DNA from: Dokdonella sp.
GTDB lineage: Bacteria; Pseudomonadota; Gammaproteobacteria; Xanthomonadales; Rhodanobacteraceae
Reading direction: 5' to 3'
Assembly (NCBI RefSeq): GCF_019634815.1
Contig: NZ_JAHCAP010000022.1
Coordinates: 1 to 64,000 of the forward strand
Length of the DNA stretch: 64,000 nt
Shown here: positions 17,408-25,829 of the stretch, piece by piece
Position numbering within the stretch: the stretch's first letter is position 1
Layout of the letters: the number at the start of each line of letters is the position of its first letter
Translations under genes and position numbers: made by a program
Notes under the pieces: generated by a model
Seen by the model: only the letters and a program-made list of their open reading frames with translations
Databases searched by the model: none
Told to the model about the DNA's origin: nothing

Positions 17408-18553
17408 ATGAGCGCGCAAGCGGCGCCGATGGGCGTGGCGCCCGACCAGCGCTTGCGTCACATCGACGCGCTGCGCGGGATTGCTGCCTTGCTCGTGCTC
17501 TGGCGGCACGTCGCCGATGCCTTTGTGACGCTCGGTCCCGGGGTCTGCGGGCGCTGGATCTCCGAGCTCGGCGCGGACCTGGACTTTGGCCGCATCGGCG
17601 TGGTCACGTTCTTCCTGATCAGCGGTTACGTGATTCCCTTCAGCATCCACCCCGAACGGCCGGCGCCGATCGGCAGCTTTCTGATCAAACGCTTCTGGCG
17701 TATTTTTCCCGCCTACTGGCTGTCGATACCGCTGGGGGCGTTCGCCACCTGGTGGTTGTGGCAACGCGCATTCGGCGCCCGCGAGTTTCTCGTCAACCTC
17801 AGCTTGCTGCAGGATCTGTTCGGCGTTCCCGGTGCCTTGGGCCTGTACTGGACGTTGCTGGTCGAGTGGATGTTCTATCTGTTGTGCGTGATCCTGTTGC
17901 TGGTCGGCAGTTTCGCCAAGCCGCGGCACTGGTTGCTGCTGTCGCTGGTGCTGATGCTCGCCTGGTTCGCCGAAATGCTATACCACTGGGCAAGTGGGGT
18001 GGCAGGAATCGGTTCCGTCGTGGCCTTTCAGCTGCTCAATCTTTCCTTGATGCTGCTTGGCGCGCTCGCGCGCAGCCATTGGATCGAAGCCGGCGACGAC
18101 CCGCTGGTGCGCAAGGGAGTCATCGCCTTGCTGCTCTGGCATCTGCTTGTCCTGCCGGTGGGCACAAGCGTGGTGATCGGCGTGGGGAACAATGCCGCGA
18201 TTCCCTATGCGTTGGGGGTTGCGCTGTTTGTCGTCGGCATCAGTGTGGTGCGGATCCGTTCACGCCTGACCGACTGGCTTGGGCGCGTGAGCTATTCGCT
18301 CTATCTGTTCCATCCGGTGGTGTTCATGATCATGCTGTGGGGGCTGCTGCGACTGCCTGCCGATTCGATCTGGCGCAATCAGCATCTTGGCGTCTATCTG
18401 TTCGCCAACGCCTTGCTGGCGGCAGGCGTGGCCACGCTCGTCCATCACTGGGTTGAGCGCCCCGGCATCGAATTGGGGCGCCGGCTTGCGCGAGGCTGGG
18501 TACGTTGGTGGGGCCGGGATGATGTTGCGGTGGCGATGGCTGCACGTGGATAG
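17408..18553 (+). CDS. Acyltransferase 3 family membrane protein (OafA/YrhL type)
   Basis: Integral membrane acyltransferase of 381 aa with about ten transmembrane segments. Family marks are RHIDALRGIAALLVLWRHVADAF near the N-terminus, with the conserved Arg-Gly and catalytic-type His, then TFFLISGYVI, RIFPAYWLSIP and a C-terminal YSLYLFHPVVF. Such proteins transfer acyl groups to exported polysaccharide, lipopolysaccharide or peptidoglycan from a cytoplasmic donor. No glycan locus is nearby, so the acceptor is unknown. The start at 17408 (MSAQAAPMG) is preferred over the longer frame overlapping the DUF962 gene. An alternative is Met at residue 8. Confidence 0.9.
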   Translation: MSAQAAPMGVAPDQRLRHIDALRGIAALLVLWRHVADAFVTLGPGVCGRWISELGADLDFGRIGVVTFFLISGYVIPFSIHPERPAPIGSFLIKRFWRIFPAYWLSIPLGAFATWWLWQRAFGAREFLVNLSLLQDLFGVPGALGLYWTLLVEWMFYLLCVILLLVGSFAKPRHWLLLSLVLMLAWFAEMLYHWASGVAGIGSVVAFQLLNLSLMLLGALARSHWIEAGDDPLVRKGVIALLLWHLLVLPVGTSVVIGVGNNAAIPYALGVALFVVGISVVRIRSRLTDWLGRVSYSLYLFHPVVFMIMLWGLLRLPADSIWRNQHLGVYLFANALLAAGVATLVHHWVERPGIELGRRLARGWVRWWGRDDVAVAMAARG

Positions 18554-18586
18554 GGCATTTGATGCCGCCGCCCCGCTGCCGAATCG

Positions 18587-19279
18587 CTACTGGATCAGAT
18601 CGACCTGCTTGACCGCGGTGCCGGTGAGCAGACCGAAGTGGCCGGTGACGTAGGTGTAGCTGGCGTCCTCGCCCGGGATTGTCGAGCTGTGCACGCCACC
18701 GACGGTGCACAAACCGCCGTAGCAGACGATCTGGTCGTACCAGGACTTGATCGAGTACGCGCGTGCCGCCGGTTTCTTGCCGGCCAGGCTGGTGATGAGT
18801 GGACTGCCGATCGACAGGCCCTGCGCGCCGCAGGTCGTGGTCATCACGTTCCACGGATAGACCCCGCAGGAACGCAAACCGCGCCAGGCGCCGGCGATGC
18901 CGACGAAGCTGTCGATGTAGCGCTTCATGCCGAGGCGGTCGATTTCGCGCGCGGCCAGCGTCACGCCCATGGAATGGCCGATCACGTCGATCTTGCCCGT
19001 GCATGAGGAGGCGATCGCATCGATCATCGCGCTCTCGACCGGGACTTCCTCGCTACCCGAATGATCGTTGCAGGCGGGGCAGAACTTGCTGCCCCAATCG
19101 GGAGCAAAGATCTGGCTGGCGCCGTAGCCGCGCGCGAGCAGCTCGGCGCGCGTGTTGTCGAAGTCCGACGGCGAGCCGGCATTGCCGTGGACGAGGACCA
19201 CGTTGTCGCGGCAGGTGGCATGCAGGGGTGTCGAGCATGCAAACAGGCCGCCAAGCACCAGTAGCGCAATCGTCTTCAT
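18587..19279 (-). CDS. Secreted triacylglycerol lipase-like protein (class 2 lipase type)
   Basis: Protein of 230 aa with a signal peptide MKTIALLVLGGLFACSTPLHA; cleavage after LHA is likely, though LFAC could also be read as a weak lipobox. Mature features are an oxyanion HGNAGSPSDF at 31-40, a nucleophile elbow IGHSMG with Ser103, and several paired cysteines (67, 70, 93, later ones), suggesting disulfides. The pattern VLVHGNAGSP...AELLARGYGA fits class 2 (EstA/LipB-like) lipases. GGAGGAC precedes the start, which fixes 19279 over a longer frame. It is the second lipase-like gene of the window and has no accessory gene. A GTAC-N4-GTAC palindrome lies 83 bp upstream. Confidence 0.82.
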   Translation of the reverse strand: MKTIALLVLGGLFACSTPLHATCRDNVVLVHGNAGSPSDFDNTRAELLARGYGASQIFAPDWGSKFCPACNDHSGSEEVPVESAMIDAIASSCTGKIDVIGHSMGVTLAAREIDRLGMKRYIDSFVGIAGAWRGLRSCGVYPWNVMTTTCGAQGLSIGSPLITSLAGKKPAARAYSIKSWYDQIVCYGGLCTVGGVHSSTIPGEDASYTYVTGHFGLLTGTAVKQVDLIQ

Positions 19280-19399
19280 CGAAGTCCTCCGGGCGTGGGT
19301 GAAGCGGGCAGGGCTGCGCATTGCCCGCGCACCTTAGCGCCGTGCTGCGGCGGTTCCACTTGTACGAAGGTACGAAGCTGCTCGTGCTGCAACGCGCAA

Positions 19400-20944
19400 T
19401 CAATGCGCGCCCGGGCCCGCGGCGACATTGCCAAACGGCGGTCGGGCCAACCAGACCAGCGGAATCATCAGCACGAACAGGATCGCGCAGGCCCAGAACA
19501 CGTCGTTGACCGCGAGCGTGAGCGATTGCTGGGCGATGAGGTCTTCGATCACCTGCCAGGCACGCGCATCACCACCCAAACCCTGCACCCAGCTCTGTGT
19601 CGCCGCACTGGTGCCGGTGATGTGTTCGGCCAGCACGGCGTGGTGATAGTCGCCGCGGTGTTGCCACATCGTCACCGTGACCGCGGTCGAGATGCTCGCC
19701 GCGATCGTGCGGCAGAAGTTGGCCAGACCCGATGCCGAGGCGATCTCGTGCGGCTTGAGTCCGGACAGGAACACCTGATTGAGCGGGATGAAGAAGGCCG
19801 GGATCGCCATGCCCATGATGAAGCGCGGCCACAGCAGCTGGTTGAACGAGGCGTTGTCGGGGAACAGCGAGAACCAGTAGGACGTGGCGGCAAACACGAT
19901 GAAGGCGAAGGTGACCACGCTGCGCAGTTCGAGGCGGTCGATGTTGCGACCGATCAGTGGCGAGAGCAGGAAGGCGAGCACGCCGACCGGCGCGGTGGCC
20001 AGGCCCGCCCAACTCGCGGTGTAGCCGAGCACCACCTGCAGCCACAGCGGATAGACCACGTTGATGCCGAAGAAGCCGACCATGCCGAAGGACATCACGC
20101 TCACGCCGATCACGAAGTTGCGTTTCCGGAACAGGCTGAGGTCGACGATCGGGTGCTTGTCGGTGAGTTCCCAGGCGATCAGGAAGGTGAGACAGACCAC
20201 GGCAATGATCGCCAGGGTGGTGATCAGCGGCGAGGAGAACCAGTCCTTGTCGTTGCCGTTGTCGAGCATGAATTGCAGGCAGCCGACGCCGATCACCAAC
20301 AGGGCCAGACCGACCTTGTCGATTGGCGTCTTGACGATCTTCGACTCGCGGCGGCGCAACAGGTACCAGGTGACGATCACGGCGAGCAGGCCGACCGGTG
20401 CATTGATGTAGAAGATCCACGGCCAGGAATAGTTGTCGGTGAGGTATCCGCCGAGGATCGGGCCGAAGATCGGCGCGACCACGACCGTCATTGCCCACAG
20501 CGCGAGCGCCAGGCCCTTCTTCTCGTTCGGATAGTTGTTGAGCAACAGGCTCAGGCTCAACGCCACCATCGGGCCCGAGCCCGCGCCCTGCAGCAGGCGG
20601 CCGATCACCAGCATCGGCATGCTGGTGGCAAAGCCGCACAGCATCGACATCAACACGAACAGGAAGGCCGACATGCAGAACGCGCGTACCTCGCCGAACT
20701 GGCGCCCGATCCAGCCCGACAATGGCTGCATGATCGCGCTGGCGAGCGAATAGGAACTGATGGCCCAGGTGCCTTCCTGCGGGCTCACGCCGAGGCTGCC
20801 GGCGATGTGCGGAACCGAGACGTTGACGATGGTGATATCGAGCACTTCCATGAACGTCGCGAAGGCGATCGCGACGGTCAAGAGCGCCAGCGGCGCGCCG
20901 TGGAGCGGCGGCAGCGGGGCCGAATCTTGCGGCGTGGTGGCCAT
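19400..20944 (-). CDS. emrB: EmrB-type MFS multidrug transporter (DHA2 family, 14 TMS)
   Basis: Inner-membrane proton-driven drug exporter of 514 aa with 14 predicted transmembrane segments. DHA2 signatures: the N-terminal AIAFATFMEVLDITIVNVSVPHIAG (motif D1), WAISSYSLASAIMQPLSGWIGRQFG (motif A) and IFGPILGGYL (motif C). It works with EmrA and the outer-membrane factor encoded upstream to expel drugs or fatty acids across both membranes. It begins 8 bp after the emrA stop. This is the terminal gene of the three-gene operon read from the promoter at about 23.7 kb. Confidence 0.94.
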   Translation of the reverse strand: MATTPQDSAPLPPLHGAPLALLTVAIAFATFMEVLDITIVNVSVPHIAGSLGVSPQEGTWAISSYSLASAIMQPLSGWIGRQFGEVRAFCMSAFLFVLMSMLCGFATSMPMLVIGRLLQGAGSGPMVALSLSLLLNNYPNEKKGLALALWAMTVVVAPIFGPILGGYLTDNYSWPWIFYINAPVGLLAVIVTWYLLRRRESKIVKTPIDKVGLALLVIGVGCLQFMLDNGNDKDWFSSPLITTLAIIAVVCLTFLIAWELTDKHPIVDLSLFRKRNFVIGVSVMSFGMVGFFGINVVYPLWLQVVLGYTASWAGLATAPVGVLAFLLSPLIGRNIDRLELRSVVTFAFIVFAATSYWFSLFPDNASFNQLLWPRFIMGMAIPAFFIPLNQVFLSGLKPHEIASASGLANFCRTIAASISTAVTVTMWQHRGDYHHAVLAEHITGTSAATQSWVQGLGGDARAWQVIEDLIAQQSLTLAVNDVFWACAILFVLMIPLVWLARPPFGNVAAGPGAH

Positions 20945-20952
20945 CGGCTGGC

Positions 20953-22131
20953 TCAGCGTGCGGCAGGCAGGTTGGCGTTGATGATCGCTTCGGCTTCGGC
21001 GTCGGCCTTGGCGAGGTCGCCAGCGTAGACATCGGTCTGCGCGACCGCGGCAGTGGCTGGCGCCGAGGCAAGCATGCGGCCATCGCGCTTGTGGGTGTCG
21101 ACCTTGACCGTGGTCGACAGGCCGATGCGCAGCGGATGCTGTTCCAGCTGGCGCGGATCGAGCGCGATGCGCACCGGCACGCGCTGCACCACCTTGATCC
21201 AGTTGCCCGAGGCGTTTTGTGGCGGCAGCAACGCGAACGCAGCACCGGTGCCGGCGCCGAGCCCGACCACCCGGCCATCGAATTCGACCTTGCCGCCGTA
21301 GATGTCGGTTTCGATTTTCACCGGCTGGTCGATGCGGATGTGGGCGAGCTGGCTTTCCTTGAAATTGGCGTCGATCCACAGGTCATGCAGGCCGATGATC
21401 GTCAGCAGCGGCTGTCCCGGCTGCACGCGCTTGCCGACCTGCACATTGCGCTGCGCGACATAGCCGCTTGCGGGCGCGAGGATCGCGTTGCGCCGAGCAT
21501 TGATCCAGGCTTCGCGGAACGCGGCCTTGGCCTGCAGCACGGCGGGGTTCTCGGCCAGCACGACGCCATCGATCGGTGCGTGCGCGGCGGCGGCCTGGCG
21601 CTGCGCGAGCTCGAGTGCAGCCTGCGCCGCATCGACGGCGCTGCGTGCATGCGCAACTTCCTCGGGCGCAACCGCCTTGTCGGCGAGCAGGGGCGTGCGA
21701 CGCGCGAGATCGGCCCTGGCGCGGCCGAGGTCGAGCCGGCGCACCGCCACGGCGGCATCGGCCTGCGCCGCTGATTCGCCGAGTTGCCGCACTTGGCGCA
21801 CGGCGCCGGCCAGCGCGCTGCGCGCCTTGGCGAGCGTGAGCTGGGCATCGACCGGATCGAGCCTGGCCAGCACCTGACCCGCCTCGACGCGCTGGGTGTC
21901 GTCGGCGAGGATTTCGATCACCGTGCCGGGCACATGTGCCGAAACCACGACCTGGTTGCCGCCGACGTAGGCATCATCGGTGATCTCGCGCTGCGAGAGC
22001 ACGAACAGCCACAGCAGGTACCACGCCACACCGATCGCCACGAACACGAGGGCGATGAAGGTGAGGATCGCGCGGCGCTTGCCGTTGCCGTTCTTGTCAT
22101 TGACCGGCGTGGTGGAGATGGGATCGCTCAT
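20953..22131 (-). CDS. emrA: EmrA-type membrane fusion (periplasmic adaptor) protein
   Basis: Adaptor of 392 aa with a single N-terminal transmembrane anchor (about 19-42), then the lipoyl half-motif ITDDAYVGGNQVVVSAHVPGTVIEILADDTQRVEAGQVLARLD, a long coiled-coil hairpin rich in Ala, Arg and Gln (about 110-200), the second lipoyl half ILAPASGYVAQRNVQVGKRVQPGQPLL, and a beta-barrel (DLWIDANFKESQLAHIRIDQPVKIETDIYGG). It bridges EmrB and the outer-membrane channel. It overlaps the upstream gene by 4 bp (ATGA, 22128-22131), showing coupled translation. Confidence 0.95.
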   Translation of the reverse strand: MSDPISTTPVNDKNGNGKRRAILTFIALVFVAIGVAWYLLWLFVLSQREITDDAYVGGNQVVVSAHVPGTVIEILADDTQRVEAGQVLARLDPVDAQLTLAKARSALAGAVRQVRQLGESAAQADAAVAVRRLDLGRARADLARRTPLLADKAVAPEEVAHARSAVDAAQAALELAQRQAAAAHAPIDGVVLAENPAVLQAKAAFREAWINARRNAILAPASGYVAQRNVQVGKRVQPGQPLLTIIGLHDLWIDANFKESQLAHIRIDQPVKIETDIYGGKVEFDGRVVGLGAGTGAAFALLPPQNASGNWIKVVQRVPVRIALDPRQLEQHPLRIGLSTTVKVDTHKRDGRMLASAPATAAVAQTDVYAGDLAKADAEAEAIINANLPAAR

Positions 22132-23591
22132 CGGGCGGGTTCCTGTGCGGAGGCGTTCGGAAGGGTCGTGATTGCAGGGTCGACATCGCGTTGCCAGCCG
22201 CCACCGAGTGCCTTGATCAGGCCGATCCGGTTGCTGATCGCCTGCGCATCGAGCGTCGCCAGCGCGTCGCGCTGCTGCAGGACTTCGATCTGGGCAAGGA
22301 ACTCGGCGCGCGCATCGGCCACGCCCTCGCGACTGCGCGCGTCGGCAAGTTGTTGCAGGCTGCGTGCGGCATCGAGTTGTCCTTGCCGCTCGCTGCGGCG
22401 GGCGCGGGTCTGCTCGAGCAGCAAGGCCTGTGTGGCCACGTCGCGCGCGGCGTTCACGACGCTCGCGTCGTATTGTGCCGCGGCAGCTTCGAGCTGCGCC
22501 TTGGACACGCCCCACGCGGCCTTGAGCTGGGTACGTTCGAACAGCGGCAGATGCAGCGCCGGCCCGAAGCCGAGCGTGCGGCTGCCGGCCGAAAACAGTT
22601 TGTCGAGATCGAGCGACTGCAAGCCGATCATTCCGCCGAGGCTGATGTCGGGATAGAACTGCGCGCGTACCTGGTCGGTCTGGCGCAAGGCCGCTTCGAC
22701 GCGCCAGCGCGCCGCGGCGATGTCGGGGCGGCGCGCGATCAGATCGATACCGACCGCATCGGGGAGGTGCTGGTCGATGTTCGGCAAAGGGCGGGCGACG
22801 AGCGCGGGCAATTGCGCCGGCGAAACGCCCAGGAGGGCCGCGAGCGCAGCCAGTCGCAACTGCGCCGAGCCGGCATAGGCCGCCTGCAACTCGCGTGCGG
22901 CGGCGATCTTCTGCTCGGTCTGATGCAGGGCATCAGGACGATCGATGCCGCGTGCAATGCGTTTTTTGGCCAGCTCACCCAGGCGCACGAGGCGGGATTG
23001 ACTGTCCTTGGCGAGGGCGAGACGCGCCTGATCGGCTTGCCAACCGTAGTAGGTGTCGGCGACCGCAGCAGTCAGTGCCACGCTCGCCGCGCTGCGCTCG
23101 GCGGCCGCGGCGCGTGCCTGATCGAGCGCACCTTCGACCGCTGCACGCGTCTTGCCGAAGAAGTCGAAGTCGTAACGGAACTGGGCATTGAGGTCGGCCT
23201 GGTTGTACCAGGTGAAGCCGAGAAAGCGCGGCGGGATCAGGCCGTTTTCACTGAGGCGCTGACGTTGTGCCTGCAGGGTGCCCTGGGCAGCCAGACCCGC
23301 ACCGGCTCGCGCGCTCTCGACGGTTTGCAGCATGGTTTCGAGGCGGCGCTGCGCCTGTGCGAGATCAGGCGAGGCAGCGAGTGCGCGTTCTTCCAACGCG
23401 TCGAGTTGCGGGTCGTGAAAGGATTTCCACCAGTGTGCATCGGGCCACTGGCCTTGCGCGGGCACGGCCAGACCAGCCAGCGGCGCTTCACTGCGCAGCG
23501 CAGGCAAGTCCGCCTTGGGCGGAATGGCACAGGCCACCAGCAGCGCGCAGCTGCAGGCGACGGCGGCGAGGCTGCGGATCGGTCGACTCAT
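22128..23591 (-). CDS. Outer-membrane efflux lipoprotein (NodT/OprM-type TolC homologue)
   Basis: Outer-membrane factor of 487 aa forming the exit duct of the tripartite pump. The signal peptide ends in a lipobox (LLVACA, Cys21 lipidated). Two OEP repeats follow: PQLDALEERALAASPDLAQAQRRLE near 65-90 and a second starting around 275 after IDLIARRPDIAAARWRVEAA, a NodT-family hallmark. Long Ala/Gln/Arg helices match the trimeric coiled-coil barrel. First gene of the operon with emrA and emrB. Its ATG (23591) overlaps by ATGA the stop of a 28-codon upstream ORF, and it lies about 105 nt downstream of a strong predicted promoter, with a terminator-like hairpin between. Confidence 0.93.
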   Translation of the reverse strand: MSRPIRSLAAVACSCALLVACAIPPKADLPALRSEAPLAGLAVPAQGQWPDAHWWKSFHDPQLDALEERALAASPDLAQAQRRLETMLQTVESARAGAGLAAQGTLQAQRQRLSENGLIPPRFLGFTWYNQADLNAQFRYDFDFFGKTRAAVEGALDQARAAAAERSAASVALTAAVADTYYGWQADQARLALAKDSQSRLVRLGELAKKRIARGIDRPDALHQTEQKIAAARELQAAYAGSAQLRLAALAALLGVSPAQLPALVARPLPNIDQHLPDAVGIDLIARRPDIAAARWRVEAALRQTDQVRAQFYPDISLGGMIGLQSLDLDKLFSAGSRTLGFGPALHLPLFERTQLKAAWGVSKAQLEAAAAQYDASVVNAARDVATQALLLEQTRARRSERQGQLDAARSLQQLADARSREGVADARAEFLAQIEVLQQRDALATLDAQAISNRIGLIKALGGGWQRDVDPAITTLPNASAQEPAR

Positions 23592-23674
23592 CGGCTGGCG
23601 CTCAAGGTGGCGGAATCAAAACGCCCGCTGGGCAGCGGGCGAAGTTCGGAACTTTGCACAGGGCTCGGCAACAC
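23588..23674 (-). CDS. Possible 28-aa leader peptide of the efflux operon
   Basis: A GTG-initiated frame of 28 codons (VLPSPVQSSELRPLPSGRFD... ending SASR) lies in the leader of the efflux operon. Its TGA stop overlaps the ATG of the outer-membrane gene, and its codons span the hairpin at 23622-23641, so translating ribosomes would melt that structure. The candidate ribosome site (AAAGGG, about 12 nt upstream) is weak. The geometry is seen in the sequence; expression and function are inference, and a chance ORF is quite possible. Confidence 0.3.
   Translation of the reverse strand: MLPSPVQSSELRPLPSGRFDSATLSASR
23622..23641 (-). terminator. Attenuator-like intrinsic terminator in the efflux-operon leader
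   Basis: On the minus strand a 9-bp perfect GC stem (CGCCCGCTG / CAGCGGGCG) with a 2-nt loop is followed at once by TTTTGATT. It lies between the promoter (23703-23731) and the first start codon (23591), so it would end transcription early unless countered. Confidence 0.55.
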
Positions 23675-23697
23675 GCGCCGCCGTTACCCTTTGTGAA

Positions 23698-23731
23698 TTA
23701 GGATACTAAGTAGTTTTGTAATTGCGTGCAA
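23698..23731 (-). promoter_or_regulatory. Sigma-70-type promoter and operator-like palindrome for the efflux operon
   Basis: Minus strand -35 TTGCAC (23731-23726), 17-bp spacer, -10 TAGTAT (23708-23703): spacing is ideal and both boxes are close to consensus. The perfect palindrome TTAG-GATA-CTAA (23698-23709) covers the -10 box and could be an operator for a MarR- or TetR-type repressor. No such regulator gene is adjacent. The start of transcription would be near 23696. Confidence 0.65.
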
Positions 23732-23810
23732 GCGTTTTTTCGTGCCAGCTACGGTGCAAGCCGAACAGACTCGGGCACAGGTCCGGGCCGGAGCCGGGCG
23801 TGGCCAACGA

Positions 23811-24203
23811 CTAGCGATAGTCGCGATGACACGCGTCGCAGGCGCCATCGATGCGGGTGAGTGCAGCGGCTTGAGTCGTGCAATCGGCCTGCGTGTTCCA
23901 GCCTGAAACTTCGGTCTGGAAACGTTCGATGTACTGGGCCAGCACGCGGTCGCTGCTTCCTGCGGGCATCAGCGCCGGAGTCAATTCGCCGCCGATCAGG
24001 CGCAAGCGCGCGGCGGCATCGTTCATCTGGCTGGTTGCGCACTGTGTGCCGCGGGCGCTGGCACGCGACTGGCCGAGATCGTGCTTCATCACCTGCATCA
24101 GCGCGCGCGGCCAGGCATTGCGGTGGGCGAGTGCATTGCTCAGCGAGGACGCTGCAAGGAAGCCCGCGAGCAGGCCGATGGCAAGGACGATCAGGTAACG
24201 CAT
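23811..24203 (-). CDS. Cytochrome c'-like protein with C-terminal CxxCH
   Basis: Protein of 130 aa with an uncleaved anchor or signal sequence at the N-terminus (RYLIVLAIGLLAGFLAASSL). A predicted all-helical body follows, with the haem motif CDACH at residues 122-126, four residues from the C-terminus. A C-terminal CxxCH in a small four-helix protein is the layout of class II cytochromes (cytochrome c' or c-556), which bind NO or act in electron transfer. Two other cysteines (55 and 108) could pair. No cytochrome operon is nearby. The start at 24203 is chosen because the hydrophobic leader begins there; the longer frame is antisense to tcdA. Confidence 0.8.
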   Translation of the reverse strand: MRYLIVLAIGLLAGFLAASSLSNALAHRNAWPRALMQVMKHDLGQSRASARGTQCATSQMNDAAARLRLIGGELTPALMPAGSSDRVLAQYIERFQTEVSGWNTQADCTTQAAALTRIDGACDACHRDYR

Positions 24204-24264
24204 GGGGTCACACCGGATGCGCGGGTTCGGCGCGTGATGGTGTCGATGATACCCTGCGCGCCGC

Positions 24265-25056
24265 ATGAGCCAGCACACAGCCCTTGATCGCTTCGGCGGC
24301 ATCGACCGCCTGTACGGCCGCGGCAGCATTGCGCGGCTCGCGCAAAGCCACGTCTGCGTGATCGGCATCGGCGGCGTCGGCTCCTGGGTTGCCGAGGCGC
24401 TCGCACGCAGCGGCATCGGTCGTCTGAGCCTGATCGATGCCGATGAAATCTGCCTGAGCAACACCAATCGACAATTGCATGCGCTCGATGGCGAATACGG
24501 CAAGCCCAAGGTCGCAGTGATGGCGCGACGCCTGCAGGCGATCAATCCCGCGCTCGAGGTCGATGCGATCGAGGAGTTCCTCACGCCATCCAATCTCGAG
24601 CGCTTGCTTGATCGTGGCTATGCGCTGGTGATTGATGCCTGCGACGCGTTTCGCGTCAAGGTGGTGACGATCGCCTGGTGTCGACGCCGCAAACTGCCGC
24701 TGGTGACGGTGGGTTCGGCCGGCGGCCGCACGGATCCGACCTTGGTCAGCGTGCGCGACCTGTCGCGCACCGAACACGATGCACTGCTCGCGTTGGTGCG
24801 CAAGAAGCTGCGCGAGGAGTTCAATTTTCCGCGTGGCCCGAAGCGCTATTTCGGTGTGCAGGCCGTGTACTCGCGCGAGAACGTGCGCTATCCACAAGCC
24901 GATGGCAGTGTCTGCGGGACGCGTCCGGCCGAGGGCGATGCGCTCAAGCTCGATTGTGGCGCGGGGCTCGGCGCGGCCACCCATGTGACCGGCGCGTTCG
25001 CTTTCGCGGCCGTATCGCGCGCATTGGCGAAACTGCTTGCGCCGTCACCTGACTGA
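24265..25056 (+). CDS. tcdA: tRNA threonylcarbamoyladenosine dehydratase TcdA (CsdL)
   Basis: E1-like ATP-dependent enzyme of 263 aa that cyclises t6A37 of tRNAs to ct6A. The Rossmann ATP-binding motif VCVIGIGGVGSWVAEALARSGIG lies at about 31-53, LIDADEICLSNTNRQ carries the adenylation Asp/Asn/Arg, and VIDACDAFRVKVV follows. The C-terminal RYFGVQAVYSRENVRYP is family-specific. Divergent from the cytochrome c' gene with about 60 bp between starts, and convergent with tatD. The ring closure needs the CsdA/CsdE sulfur relay in E. coli; those genes are not in the window. Confidence 0.95.
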   Translation: MSQHTALDRFGGIDRLYGRGSIARLAQSHVCVIGIGGVGSWVAEALARSGIGRLSLIDADEICLSNTNRQLHALDGEYGKPKVAVMARRLQAINPALEVDAIEEFLTPSNLERLLDRGYALVIDACDAFRVKVVTIAWCRRRKLPLVTVGSAGGRTDPTLVSVRDLSRTEHDALLALVRKKLREEFNFPRGPKRYFGVQAVYSRENVRYPQADGSVCGTRPAEGDALKLDCGAGLGAATHVTGAFAFAAVSRALAKLLAPSPD

Positions 25057-25063
25057 GCCTGGT

Positions 25064-25825
25064 TCAGTGAAACGCGAACAGCCGCCGCGCATTGGTGCTG
25101 GTTGCCAAAGCCAGGGCTTCGAGGCTGATGCCGCGCAATTGCGCAATCGTCTGCGCCACTTCAAGCAAGGCCGCGGGTTCGTTGCGCTGACCGCGCTGTG
25201 ACGCCAGGGGCTGGTCGGGCGCGTCGGTTTCCAGCAGCAGGAACTCGATCGGCATGCTGCTGGCAAGCGCACGCAGACGCCGGGCACGCTCATAGGTGAC
25301 CGGACCGCCGAGACCGATGGAAAATCCCAGATTCCAAAGCTGGCGCGCCTGCTCGTCGCTGCCCGAAAAGCTGTGCACGACGCCGCGCAGGCCGCCTGTC
25401 GCTCGCACTGTGGCGATCACTTCCTCGACCGCGCGGCGGGCGTGCACGATTACCGGCAAGTCGAACTCGCGCGCCAGCTCAAGCTGGGCCTTGAAGTAGT
25501 CGCGCTGGCTGGTGGCGTCGAGGCCGTCGATGTAGAAGTCGAGTCCACACTCGCCAATCGCAATCGGCCGTTCGCGCTCGATCCATTCGCGCAGTGCCTG
25601 CAGATGCGCTGGCGCGTGATCTGCGAGGTACATCGGATGCAGTCCGTAGGCAGCATGCAGGTCGGCATGCTGCGCACACAGTTCACGCAAGTCGGCGAAA
25701 TCGGCAAGCCGGATCGCCGGCACGATCTGGGCGATCACGCCGGCCTTGCGCGCGCGCTTGAGCACGGTCTCCCGATCGGCGGAGAATTCCGCCGCATCGA
25801 GATGACAGTGCGAATCGACCAGCAT
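25064..25825 (-). CDS. tatD: TatD family metal-dependent deoxyribonuclease
   Basis: TIM-barrel hydrolase of 253 aa. Metal ligands: DSHCHLD (His6, His8), IGECGLDFY (Glu), PVIVHARRA (His), VVHSFSG (His) and LLETDAPDQP (Asp), all present. TatD/YcfH/YjjV proteins are 3'-5' DNA exonucleases linked to repair and DNA turnover; which paralogue this is cannot be told from context. It starts 4 bp after the stop of the secreted protease gene on the same strand, so it may be co-transcribed with it. The start at 25825 (MLVDSHCH) is family-typical. Confidence 0.93.
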   Translation of the reverse strand: MLVDSHCHLDAAEFSADRETVLKRARKAGVIAQIVPAIRLADFADLRELCAQHADLHAAYGLHPMYLADHAPAHLQALREWIERERPIAIGECGLDFYIDGLDATSQRDYFKAQLELAREFDLPVIVHARRAVEEVIATVRATGGLRGVVHSFSGSDEQARQLWNLGFSIGLGGPVTYERARRLRALASSMPIEFLLLETDAPDQPLASQRGQRNEPAALLEVAQTIAQLRGISLEALALATSTNARRLFAFH

Positions 25826-25829
25826 CGAA

